Part shown: piece after piece, positions 35,825-43,538 of the stretch
Layout of the letters: each line of letters begins with the position of its first letter
How positions within the stretch are numbered: position 1 is the stretch's first letter
NCBI GenBank assembly: GCA_018239845.1
Contig: JAFEGO010000101.1
Span: forward strand, 1-64,000
Direction: 5' to 3'
Origin: Verrucomicrobiota bacterium
Lineage (GTDB): Bacteria > Verrucomicrobiota > Verrucomicrobiia > Opitutales > Opitutaceae
DNA length: 64,000 bases
The notes under the pieces: model-generated
Databases searched by the model: none
What the model was told of the DNA's origin: nothing
Seen by the model: only the letters and a program-made list of their open reading frames with translations
Program-made: the position numbers and the translations under genes

Positions 35825-36567
35825 GTTTTGTTACGCCTCGCTTGCGCATGTTCGCCGGGCCTAACGGGTCGGGTAAAAGCACGCTCAAATCCAAATTAGT
35901 CCCCGAACTGCGGGGCGTTTATCTCAATCCCGACGAGATAGAAGCCACGATCAAGCAAACCGGCAGGCTGTGCATCGCGGACTATGGTGTAAGGGCCACA
36001 ACGGAGGAAATTTTATCCTTCTTCCTCACAGCCCGGCTTCTGATCGAACATGGCCTTCAATCCACGGCGCTGCGACTGGCTTTTGACGGCAAAAACCTGT
36101 TGTTTTCCGGTATCGAAGTTAATTCCTATTGGGCCTCAGCAACGGCGGATTTCCTTCAGCAGAAGCTGGTGCAGGCAAAAGCCTCATTCACATTGGAAAC
36201 GGTTATGTCGCATCCGAGTAAGATCGCCGTGTTGACGGGCGCCCAGACCGCAGGCTACCGCACCTATCTGTACTTCATCGCTACGGACGATCCGGAAATT
36301 AACATCTCTAGGGTCCAAAACCGGGTAAACCTCGGCGGACATCCTGTGCCTGAGCATAAAATCCGTAAGCGTTATCATCGGTCTCTCGGACTCCTACCCG
36401 CTGCGGTGCGAGCAACAAACCGAGCCTACATCTTCGATAATTCCGGTGCCCCGGGCACGGATACGTGGCTGGCGGAAATTACCGATAGCAAGGTACTCGA
36501 CCTCAAGGTCAATCCGGTGCCAGCTTGGTTTAAAAAAGCCCTGCTTGATCCACTCGGAATCAAATGA
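35821..36567 (+). CDS. Zeta-toxin-like P-loop kinase
   Basis: The 248-residue product has Walker A GPNGSGKS at 13-20, YLNPDEIEATI after strand 2, and FTLETVMSHPSKI, in which Glu and the SHP segment are typical of zeta-toxin family (PF06414-like) proteins. A C-terminal RKRYHRSLGLLPAAVR matches the Arg-rich lid region. Zeta toxins phosphorylate UDP-N-acetylglucosamine and block wall synthesis; substrate identity here is inferred from the family. The start is GTG. Composition is less GC-rich than surrounding genes. The decayed tRNA-Phe copy lies 32 bp downstream. Confidence 0.85.
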   Translation: MSFVTPRLRMFAGPNGSGKSTLKSKLVPELRGVYLNPDEIEATIKQTGRLCIADYGVRATTEEILSFFLTARLLIEHGLQSTALRLAFDGKNLLFSGIEVNSYWASATADFLQQKLVQAKASFTLETVMSHPSKIAVLTGAQTAGYRTYLYFIATDDPEINISRVQNRVNLGGHPVPEHKIRKRYHRSLGLLPAAVRATNRAYIFDNSGAPGTDTWLAEITDSKVLDLKVNPVPAWFKKALLDPLGIK

Positions 36568-36903
36568 TCTCACGGGTTCGATTCCGCCCTTTCGCTTAAG
36601 GTCAGATGGCTCGGTTTGCAGAACAGAGGACTGAAAATCCTCGTGTCCTCGGTTCGATTCCGGATCTATCCGCTTAAAATCCGCTTCCTTTCCGTTAGCA
36701 GGTGGGGCGAAAGGAGTGATATTGATATTGCCCCGCCCCCCTTTGCAAGGCCTCTGCATGCCCTTTGCAAGGTCCCTGCAAGGCTCAAATGCAATGTCCG
36801 CCCTGAATTTATATACATGAGCAGAGACAAAAATACCCACGCGATAATGCCCATGTTCATGACACCTAAAGAATACCGACTAAGAATATTAGTTTCTAAT
36901 CTA
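36568..36903 (+). other. Low-GC intergenic stretch with tRNA relic
   Basis: It contains the tRNA-Phe relic (36600-36671) and, near 36740-36785, three repeats of a CTTTGCAAGG/CCTGCAAGG-type motif, partly palindromic. No gene with family features is seen; a 104-codon plus frame at 36616 merely runs through the relic. Confidence 0.6.
36600..36671 (+). pseudogene. Decayed full-length copy of tRNA-Phe
   Basis: It aligns without gaps to the tRNA at 31268. Positions 25-62, from the D-arm end through the anticodon (GAA) to the T arm, are identical (for example AGAGGACTGAAAATCC). The D arm has six changes, and the 3' end reads GATCTATCC instead of AGTCTGGCC. The acceptor stem then has two mismatches (T-T and C-A), the T stem is weakened and CCA is lost. 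Similarity extends about 14 bases upstream, so the copied segment included some leader. Confidence 0.85.
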
Positions 36904-37638
36904 TTAAAGCTTGTTCAAATCCACAGATAGACCGACCGCTTTCATTTCTTTGGCCAGATGGAGACTCCACACGCCAGAATCGTCGTAAGGGATATAAAGA
37001 ACTCCGGTATAATCTGACGGCATATCAACCGTCGCATCAAATAGCGCAGCAACTCGCTCTCGTCCTAATCTTCCGATAAAAAAGCCAAGCTCAAGAATCA
37101 CGTTCTGACGGGCACGAGCCTTCATCGAATCGAAAGAACCATCGATTAAACCTCCTTTGTCGTCAGGTGTGAGCAAGACGACTGCATACGCGACGTCAGA
37201 ATGATCTAAGAATTTCTCAATAATCGTTCGGCCTCGATTAGGCTGCTCGTGCAAAATGATAGGCTCCATACCAATTCTGGACACGACACGTGCCACCGAA
37301 TTTTTCAGCGCATCGTCCCTGCCGTGAACGATAAAAACTTTTTTACTGTTTTTGGGCTTCGGCACAGCCCCAATAGCTTCCTCTTTCAAAAACGGGACAA
37401 TTGGTCGTGCTCTCAATAGCACCGCCAGCGCACGATGGAGATTAGATGGGGGTACGACCAATAATGAATCAGCAAGTTCAGAATTCGCCGTGTGTTCTTT
37501 GAGCCAATCGACAGCACGACGACGCCATTGACGAATCGTACGCTCAGCAGGCGGCTGTGGACTACCCGTGTACCGCTCAGCTTGCTCAACTAGGAACAGA
37601 AACTGGTCTTTCGGAAGTTCAGGGTACGGCAGCTTCAT
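36904..37638 (-). CDS. TIR-like nucleotide-binding protein (PF10137, Cap12-type)
   Basis: The 244-residue product has a helical N-terminal part (1-95; EQAERYTGSPQPPAERTIRQ) and a TIR-like domain from residue 100. The latter shows VFIVHGRDDALKNSVARV, ILHEQPNRGRTIIEKFLDHS, AVVLLTPDD, ARQNVILELGFFIGRLGRER and PSDYTGVLYIPYDD. These are the conserved blocks of PF10137, the family used as NAD-degrading effector in some CBASS and Pycsar anti-phage systems. NADase activity is inferred from family. Its ATG is two bases after the stop of the hybrid kinase gene. The gene has lower GC than the kinase gene, suggesting separate origin. The function of stand-alone members is poorly known. Confidence 0.85.
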   Translation of the reverse strand: MKLPYPELPKDQFLFLVEQAERYTGSPQPPAERTIRQWRRRAVDWLKEHTANSELADSLLVVPPSNLHRALAVLLRARPIVPFLKEEAIGAVPKPKNSKKVFIVHGRDDALKNSVARVVSRIGMEPIILHEQPNRGRTIIEKFLDHSDVAYAVVLLTPDDKGGLIDGSFDSMKARARQNVILELGFFIGRLGRERVAALFDATVDMPSDYTGVLYIPYDDSGVWSLHLAKEMKAVGLSVDLNKL

Positions 37639-37640
37639 AT

Positions 37641-40388
37641 TCACTTCTTCCGCACCGCGCGTAGCGCGCGCTCTAGGTCGGGGAAGCGGATGGGTTTGGG
37701 GAGGTAGTCGTCCATGCCGTGGCCCAGGCAGGTTTCGCGGTCGCCTTCCAGGGCGTTGGCGGTGAGGGCTACGATCCAGGGGCGGCGTTCGGGTGAAATG
37801 ATTTCGCGGATGCGCTGGGTTGCCTCGAAGCCGTTCATCTCGGGCATCTGGATGTCCATGAACACCACGTCGTAGCTGCCGGCTTGCACGGCTTTGACGG
37901 CCTCGGAGCCGTTGTTCGCGAGGTCCACCGTGTAGCCGAGGCGTTCGAACATGCGCTTGGCCACGAGCTGGTTCACCTTGTTGTCGTCGGTGACGAGGAT
38001 GCGCAGCGGGATCTCGGCGGCGAGGTTGGGCGCGACGGCCTGCGGGGTCTTGACCGCCGTGGCGAGGGGCGTCGGGGGCGCGAACTTCGTGCCGGTGGAG
38101 AGGATTTCCTCCAGGGTGTGCAGGAGCGTGCCGGGGCGCAGGGGTTTTTGCAGCAGGGCCGCGACGTCCACCGCGAGGGCTTCGGCGCGGATGTCGGCGC
38201 GGGTCTGCGCGGAGATCATGATGATCTTCGGCTGCGGGCCGCCGGCGTCGCGCAGGCGGCGGCAGAGCTGGAGGCCGTCCATGTCGGGCAGGTACAGGTC
38301 GGTGATCAGCACGTCGTACGGGCCGCGCTCGGCGAGTTGCCGCAGCGCCTGCTGGCCTTCCTGCACGGCGAAGCACGCCATGCCCCACTGCTGCACGTAG
38401 GATTGCAGCACGGCAGAGGTCGTGGGGTTGTCCACGCAGAGGAGCACGCGGATGGCCTTGAGCGAGGGGCGGGCCGAGAGCAGCGCGACGCCGGCCGTCA
38501 CCGCCTCGGCGCGCGTGGGGAGCGTGAAGGAGAACACCGAGCCTTCGCCCGGCTTGCTGGTGGCGCCGATGCGACCGCCCATCAGCTCGACGAGCCGGCG
38601 CGAGATCGCGAGGCCGAGGCCCGTGCCGCCGTACTTGCGGGCGGTATCCTTGTCCACCTGGCTGAAGCTCTTGAAGAGGCGGTCCATCCGGTCCGGCGCG
38701 ATGCCGATGCCGGTGTCGCGCACGCTCACGCGCAGCGTGAAATCCCCGCCCTCGGCCGGCTGGCCGGTGACATCCACCGCGAGGCGCACCTCGACCACGC
38801 CCTTGTCGGTGAACTTGATGGCGTTGCCCACGAGGTTGCAGAGCACCTGGCGCAGGCGCATCGGGTCGCCGCGGATCGCGGCCGGCACCTCGGGCGGCAT
38901 CACGTACACGAGGTCGATCCCCTTCTCCGCCACCTTGCCGGCGAAGAGGTCGAGGCAGTCCTCCACGCAGGCGCGGAGGTCGAAGGGCTCCGACTCCAGC
39001 TCCATGCCGCCCGACTCGATCTTGGTGTAGTCGAGGATGTCGTTGATGACGACGATGAGGCCCTCGCCGCAGTTGCGGATCGTCTCGGTCATCTCGCGCT
39101 GGCGCGGGTCGAGCGGCGAGTCGAGCAGGAGGTTGGTCATGCCGATCACGCCGTTCATCGGCGTGCGGATCTCGTGGCTCACCGTGGCGAGGAAGGCGCT
39201 CTTGGCCTGCGCGGCCGCCTCGGCGCGCTCGCGCGCCTCGATGATGTTGGCCTGGTACTGCTTCTGCTCGGTGATGTCGTTGATCAGCCAGACCTCGCCG
39301 GGATCGTAGATGTGCGCGGTGAATTCGAGCCAGCGCTCCTGCCCGTCCTTGCGGCGGGCGAGCACCTCGCGCGTCTGGGTAAAGCCCGCCTGCTTGTCCG
39401 CCTCGTAGTACCCGCGGATCTCCGCGGCGCGCGGGCCGTAAACCAGCTCGAACCAGCGGTCGAGCGTGGGGACCTCCTCGCGCTTGTAACCGAGACAGCG
39501 CACGAGGGGGTCGTTGATCCAGAATTCGCCGTCCTGCAGGTGGACGCCGGGCTTCGGCATCGTTTCCACCATGATGCGCCAGCGCTCGCGGTTGCGGCGG
39601 GCCTCCTCGATCGCGTGGCGGCGGGCGGCCTCGGCGCGCTCGCGCTTCACGAGGGCCATGCCCGTGCCGAGGCCGGAGAGGAAGCCGCTTGCGAGGCAGA
39701 GGACGATCTGGAGGTACCACGCGCGGCGGATGCCCGCGAGGCGGGCGGCGTAGGTGTCGGCCGCCCAGTCCACGCCGACGATGCCGACCTGCTTGCCCTT
39801 GCCATCGTAAAACGGTGCGTATCCGCTGACAAATACTCCCCACTCATCCGCGTAGGGCTCCGGGTCGGCCTGTGGCTCGCCGGTCGCGATCGTCTTGCGC
39901 AGGACGTCGCTCGCATCCGGGTACGGCTGCATGATGTGCGACTTGGCATCGATACCGGAGGGGGTGCGCGTGCCCGGCGGCGTAGGATCGAGCACGAAGT
40001 AGATCTGCCCGTCGGGCTTGACGATGCAGGTGTAAACGAAGCCGTAGTCGTTGCGCACGTCCTTGCCGCCGAGGCGCCAGTAGAGCGCCTTTTGCAGCGG
40101 CTCGAGCGCGCGGAAGTAGGCGGGCGTCGTCTCCTGTTTCGGGTCGGTGAAGGTCTCGTGGAGGTCGCCGTCGATGTCGCGCGCCACATCCATGGCCGCG
40201 CGCACGAGCTTGTCCTGCACTTCCTTTTTCAACGCCGACATCGCGCGGAAATGCAGCACCGCCGAGCACAGGATCGTGGCGAGGAGCACGATCAGGCCGA
40301 CGATCATGCCTTTGAAATGTGCCGCGCGCCGCGGGAGGCTTTCCACGGGGGCGGGGGTGGGCGTAGCGGGGGTGGTGGCGGGGCTCAT
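37641..40388 (-). CDS. Hybrid sensor histidine kinase with two receiver domains
   Basis: The 915-residue product has a transmembrane helix at about 28-47 and an extracytoplasmic sensor of about 175 residues (ends DGKGKQVGIVGVDWAAD, CACHE-like). A second helix lies at about 224-246 and a PAS domain at about 275-378 (GVHLQDGEFWINDPLVRCLG, then WLINDITEQK). HisKA follows with His405 in SHEIRTPMNG, then an ATPase domain (NLVGNAIKF, DTGIGIAPDRMDRLF, GTGLGLAIS). Receiver 1 begins LLCVDNPTTS with only one of the usual acidic pair but keeps the Asp in LITDLYLPDMDG. Receiver 2 is canonical (VTDDNKVNQ, FMDIQMPEMNG). No separate response regulator is adjacent. Confidence 0.93.
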   Translation of the reverse strand: MSPATTPATPTPAPVESLPRRAAHFKGMIVGLIVLLATILCSAVLHFRAMSALKKEVQDKLVRAAMDVARDIDGDLHETFTDPKQETTPAYFRALEPLQKALYWRLGGKDVRNDYGFVYTCIVKPDGQIYFVLDPTPPGTRTPSGIDAKSHIMQPYPDASDVLRKTIATGEPQADPEPYADEWGVFVSGYAPFYDGKGKQVGIVGVDWAADTYAARLAGIRRAWYLQIVLCLASGFLSGLGTGMALVKRERAEAARRHAIEEARRNRERWRIMVETMPKPGVHLQDGEFWINDPLVRCLGYKREEVPTLDRWFELVYGPRAAEIRGYYEADKQAGFTQTREVLARRKDGQERWLEFTAHIYDPGEVWLINDITEQKQYQANIIEARERAEAAAQAKSAFLATVSHEIRTPMNGVIGMTNLLLDSPLDPRQREMTETIRNCGEGLIVVINDILDYTKIESGGMELESEPFDLRACVEDCLDLFAGKVAEKGIDLVYVMPPEVPAAIRGDPMRLRQVLCNLVGNAIKFTDKGVVEVRLAVDVTGQPAEGGDFTLRVSVRDTGIGIAPDRMDRLFKSFSQVDKDTARKYGGTGLGLAISRRLVELMGGRIGATSKPGEGSVFSFTLPTRAEAVTAGVALLSARPSLKAIRVLLCVDNPTTSAVLQSYVQQWGMACFAVQEGQQALRQLAERGPYDVLITDLYLPDMDGLQLCRRLRDAGGPQPKIIMISAQTRADIRAEALAVDVAALLQKPLRPGTLLHTLEEILSTGTKFAPPTPLATAVKTPQAVAPNLAAEIPLRILVTDDNKVNQLVAKRMFERLGYTVDLANNGSEAVKAVQAGSYDVVFMDIQMPEMNGFEATQRIREIISPERRPWIVALTANALEGDRETCLGHGMDDYLPKPIRFPDLERALRAVRKK

Positions 40389-40560
40389 GCGCGAGGCCCT
40401 CCCGCTGGGCTATGCATCATGGCAGGGGACGTGACATGGCGGGAGCAGGGCACGCCCCTCAGCTTAACCGTTGCGCCCCACTGTCGAGCGTATTTCCCGT
40501 AATCCAATACCGTTACAAGATGCCGATGGCTTGCATGAAACAGGGCTGAGCTTCGGAATT

Positions 40561-40628
40561 GTAGGAGCCTGCTTGCAGGCGATGTTGGATTCCGCCGGGC
40601 CAAAAATCGCCTGCAAGCAGGCTCCTAC
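40561..40628. repeat. Paired REP-like inverted repeat (BIME/REPIN-like)
   Basis: GTAGGAGCCTGCTTGCAGGC at 40561 is mirrored by GCCTGCAAGCAGGCTCCTAC ending at 40628. The arms are 23 bases, identical, 22 bases apart, and each arm is itself a short hairpin. The GTAG head is typical of REP elements. The 345-bp gap 40389-40733 around it holds no gene. Confidence 0.88.
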
Positions 40629-40733
40629 CCCCAAGCCTACCGCCCCGCCGCCGCCAGAAAATTCATGCGTTTCGTCGTGGTTTAAACCCCGCGCGCTCTC
40701 TACGGTTTTGCTTTCCGTCCCCTCCCCGCCCCG

Positions 40734-42257
40734 ATGACCCCGCCCCGTCTCCGCCTCACTGGCGTCGCCAAAGCCTTCGGCCCGACCCGCGCCCTGCGCT
40801 CCGTGTCGCTCGAGGTCGCGCCCGGCGAGGTCCACGTGCTCATCGGCGAAAACGGCGCGGGCAAGAGCACGCTGATGAAGATCCTCAGCGGCGCCCACGC
40901 CCCCGATGCCGGCGAGCTCGCCCTCGACGGCCAGCCCTACGCCCCCACCGGCCCGACCGATGCCCGCGCCCGCGGCGTCGCGATGATCTACCAGGAGCTC
41001 ACCCTCGCGCCGCACCTCACCGCGCAGGAAAACATTTTGCTCGGCTCCGAATCCGCCCGCTTCGGCTGGCTCGACGCCAAGACCTCGCGCGAACGCGCCC
41101 GCGCCGCCCTCGCCCAGCTCGGCCACGACCACCTCGACCTCGACCGCCCCGCCGCCAGTTTTTCCATCGCCGAGCAGCAGATCATCGAAATCGCCCGCGT
41201 CCTCCTGCAGCCGCCCCGCGTGCTGATCATGGACGAACCCACCAGCAGCCTGACCCCGGTGGACGTCGAAAAACTCTTCGCCGTCATCACCCGCCTCCGC
41301 GCCACCGGCGTGAGCATTATCTATATCAGCCATTTTCTCGAAGAGTGCCGCCGCATCGGCGACCGCTACACCGTGCTCAAGGACGGCGAGACCGCCGGCA
41401 CCGGCCACCTCGCCGAGGCCACCATCAACCACCTCGTCGCCCTCATGACCGGCCGCGAGGTGAAAGACCTGTATCCGCGCCTCGCCCACACCCCCGGCGC
41501 CACCGTCCTCGACGTGAAAGCCGTCGGCCTCCCCCGCTTCACCGGCCCGGCGGGATCGAGTGCGGGTCGGGCTTCACGCCCGACCTCGTTTCAACTGCGC
41601 GCCGGCGAGATCCTCGGCATCGCCGGCCTGATCGGCGCCGGCCGCACCGACCTGGCCCGCGCGATCTTCGGCCTCGATGAAGCGACCGCCGGAGAGGTCC
41701 TCGTCGTCGGTGCCCCCGCCGCCCGGACCACCCCGCGCGCCCGCTGGCAGAGCGGCGTCGGCTTCCTCAGCGAAAACCGCAAGGAGGAGGGCCTGATGCT
41801 CGTGCAACCGCTCGCGGACAACCTCACGTTTACCAAGCTCGGCGCCTTCGGCCGCTTCGGCTGGATCTCCCGCCGCCGCCAGCACGCCGCGGCCACGCGC
41901 TGGATCGGCGAACTCGAGGTGAAATGCCGCGACGCTGCCCAGCCCGTCGTCGAGCTCTCCGGCGGCAACCAGCAGAAGATCGCCCTCGCCCGCCTGCTAG
42001 AGCACCCCGCGCGCATCCTCCTCCTCGACGAGCCCACCCGCGGCATCGACGTCGGCAGCAAGGCCCAGATCTACCGCCTCATCGGCGACCTCGCCGCCTC
42101 CGGCAAGGCCGTGCTCGTGATCAGCTCCTACCTCCCCGAACTCCTCGGCCTCTGCGACACCCTCGCCGTGATGCACCGCGGCGAACTCTCCGCCGTCCGC
42201 CCCTGCGCCGCGTGGACCGAAGCCGAGATCATGCGCACCGCCACCGGGAGTGCGTGA
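40734..42257 (+). CDS. Sugar ABC transporter ATP-binding protein, RbsA/MglA type
   Basis: The 507-residue tandem ATPase energises uptake of a sugar. The first nucleotide-binding domain has Walker A GENGAGKST (38-46), a degenerate signature FSIAEQQIIEIAR and Walker B VLIMDEPTSSL. The second has the degenerate GLIGAGRTDL typical of this subfamily, LSGGNQQK and LLLDEPTRGID. Length fits RbsA/XylG/MglA. Between the domains, at about residues 276-286, sits an extra SSAGRASRPTS segment encoded by a REP-like palindrome (41560-41587). The permease is at 42431. No periplasmic binding protein is encoded nearby, so it may be elsewhere. Confidence 0.92.
   Translation: MTPPRLRLTGVAKAFGPTRALRSVSLEVAPGEVHVLIGENGAGKSTLMKILSGAHAPDAGELALDGQPYAPTGPTDARARGVAMIYQELTLAPHLTAQENILLGSESARFGWLDAKTSRERARAALAQLGHDHLDLDRPAASFSIAEQQIIEIARVLLQPPRVLIMDEPTSSLTPVDVEKLFAVITRLRATGVSIIYISHFLEECRRIGDRYTVLKDGETAGTGHLAEATINHLVALMTGREVKDLYPRLAHTPGATVLDVKAVGLPRFTGPAGSSAGRASRPTSFQLRAGEILGIAGLIGAGRTDLARAIFGLDEATAGEVLVVGAPAARTTPRARWQSGVGFLSENRKEEGLMLVQPLADNLTFTKLGAFGRFGWISRRRQHAAATRWIGELEVKCRDAAQPVVELSGGNQQKIALARLLEHPARILLLDEPTRGIDVGSKAQIYRLIGDLAASGKAVLVISSYLPELLGLCDTLAVMHRGELSAVRPCAAWTEAEIMRTATGSA
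41560..41587 (+). repeat. REP-like palindrome inside the ABC ATPase gene
   Basis: The core GGTCGGGCTTCACGCCCGACC forms a 9-bp stem (GGTCGGGC/GCCCGACC around TTCA; quoted arms 8 bases each). The same element, with two changes in the loop, lies at 42311-42336 downstream of the gene. Here it is translated in frame in the linker between the two ATPase domains. Confidence 0.8.
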
Positions 42258-42264
42258 TTTTTTG

Positions 42265-42409
42265 AACCGCGAATGCACGCGAATGAACGCGAATCCAAAT
42301 CATTCCGAATGTGGGTCGGGCTTTATGCCCGACATCAGGGATACCAGATCTCCAGTAAAGTCCGCCGCAGCCTCTCCCCATTCGCGTCCATTCGCGTGCA
42401 TTCGCGGTT
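42265..42409. repeat. Long inverted repeat of GCGAATG units enclosing a REP-like element
   Basis: The left arm 42265-42294 starts AACCGCGAATGCACGCGAAT and the right arm 42380-42409 ends ATTCGCGTGCATTCGCGGTT. The 30-base arms differ at one position. Each arm is itself a tandem of CGCGAATGNA units. The 85 bases between hold the palindrome at 42311-42336. It fills the gap between the ABC ATPase and permease genes. Confidence 0.9.
42311..42336 (+). repeat. REP-like palindrome, GTCGGGC family
   Basis: GTGGGTCGGGCTTTATGCCC followed by GACATC forms a GTCGGGC/GCCCGAC stem with a TTTAT loop. It is nested inside the long inverted repeat 42265-42409 and matches the intragenic copy at 41560. Confidence 0.8.
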
Positions 42410-42430
42410 AAAACCTTCCCCGAATTTTAA

Positions 42431-43393
42431 ATGCCTCCTGTCGCCAAACGCCTTCTCACCCAAGCCGGCCCCTTTCTCGGTCTTGCCGTCGTCATCGCGC
42501 TTTTCGCGATCCCCGCCGAGACGCGTGAGTTCTTCCTCACGTATCACAATTTCAAGATCATCCTCACGCAGACGGTGATCGTCGCCATCGGCGCGCTGGG
42601 CATGACGCTCATCATTATCAGCGGCGGCATCGACCTCTCCGTCGGCTCGACCATCGCCTTCACCGGCGTCATCGGCGCGCTGCTGATCCAGCAGGGCTGC
42701 AGCATCCCCACGGTGGTCGTGACCTCCATCGCGGCGGGCGGCGCCATCGGACTCCTGCACGGCCTCGCCATCGCCAAGCTGCGCATGACGCCCTTCATCG
42801 TCACCCTCGGTTCGCTCGGCATCGTGCGCGGCGCCGCGATCCTCTGCGCGAGCAGCCAGACCGTCACCTACGACGACTCCCCGCTCAACAGCTGGATGCG
42901 CACGAAAAACGCCTTCGACTACACTCTCCCCGTCGGCGTGTGGGTCGCCATCGCGCTCGCGCTCCTGACCGCGGTGCTGCTGCGCCAGACGGTGTTTGGC
43001 CGCTACATCTTCGCCCTCGGCTCCAACGAGTCCGCCGCGCGCCTCTGCGGCGTGCCGACGGGCCTCGTGAAAATCGCCACCTACACGCTCGGCGGCTGCC
43101 TCTTCGGCCTCGCAGGCATTTTCCAGCTCTCGCGCCTCGGCGTCGGCGACCCCACGGTGGCCAACGGCCTCGAACTCGACATCATCGCCGCCGTGATCAT
43201 CGGCGGCGCGAGCCTCAATGGCGGCGTGGGCACGATCCTCGGCTCGATGATCGGCGCGTTTACGATGGCGGTCCTGCGCAACGGCTCCGGCCAGATGGGC
43301 TGGCCCACGCCGGTGCAGATGATCATCATCGGCTGCGTCATCATCATCGCCGTCTTCATCGACCGCCTCCGCCAGGGGCGGAGCAACGCGTAG
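42431..43393 (+). CDS. Sugar ABC transporter permease, RbsC type
   Basis: The 320-residue integral membrane protein has eight or nine hydrophobic segments and the family signs GGIDLSVGSTIAFTGVIGA, LGSLGIVRGAAIL, YIFALGSNESAARLCGVP and IIGGASLNGGVGTILGSMIG. These are standard for BPD_transp_2 permeases of the ribose/xylose/galactose type. It pairs with the ATPase at 40734 despite the 173-bp repeat-filled gap. A single permease probably forms a homodimer. The transported sugar is unknown; downstream oxidoreductase and ThuA genes suggest catabolism. Confidence 0.93.
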   Translation: MPPVAKRLLTQAGPFLGLAVVIALFAIPAETREFFLTYHNFKIILTQTVIVAIGALGMTLIIISGGIDLSVGSTIAFTGVIGALLIQQGCSIPTVVVTSIAAGGAIGLLHGLAIAKLRMTPFIVTLGSLGIVRGAAILCASSQTVTYDDSPLNSWMRTKNAFDYTLPVGVWVAIALALLTAVLLRQTVFGRYIFALGSNESAARLCGVPTGLVKIATYTLGGCLFGLAGIFQLSRLGVGDPTVANGLELDIIAAVIIGGASLNGGVGTILGSMIGAFTMAVLRNGSGQMGWPTPVQMIIIGCVIIIAVFIDRLRQGRSNA

Positions 43394-43396
43394 GTA

Positions 43397-43453
43397 GTAG
43401 CGCAGGCGTCCTCGCCTGCCGTCTTATTCTTGCAGGCGGGACGCCTGCGCTAC
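43397..43453. repeat. Paired REP-like inverted repeat
   Basis: GTAGCGCAGGCGTCCTCGCC at 43397 is mirrored by GGGACGCCTGCGCTAC ending at 43453. The arms are about 22 bases with short internal stems (GCAGGCG/CGCCTGC) and the GTAG head. It begins four bases after the permease stop. Confidence 0.85.
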
Positions 43454-43538
43454 TTATCCGCGTCGCCTATTATTCACCTCGTTTAGCCACCCTCCGCTTG
43501 ACGCCCCGGCGGGTCCGGTGCACGCGTTGTTTCCCCCT

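Noticed and set aside
36600-36674. Second functional tRNA-Phe
   Set aside because: The acceptor stem has two mismatches, the T stem is weakened and CCA is lost; it is better read as a relic.
36904-39843. One 979-codon protein joining the TIR-like domain to an upstream extension
   Set aside because: The upstream part is the wrong frame of the sensor kinase gene (Arg/His/Pro-rich). The TIR-like protein has its own ATG at 37638.
37884-40502. 872-codon plus-strand frame opposite the sensor kinase
   Set aside because: The kinase on the minus strand has complete domain motifs; the plus frame is Ala/Val/Leu/His-rich shadow.
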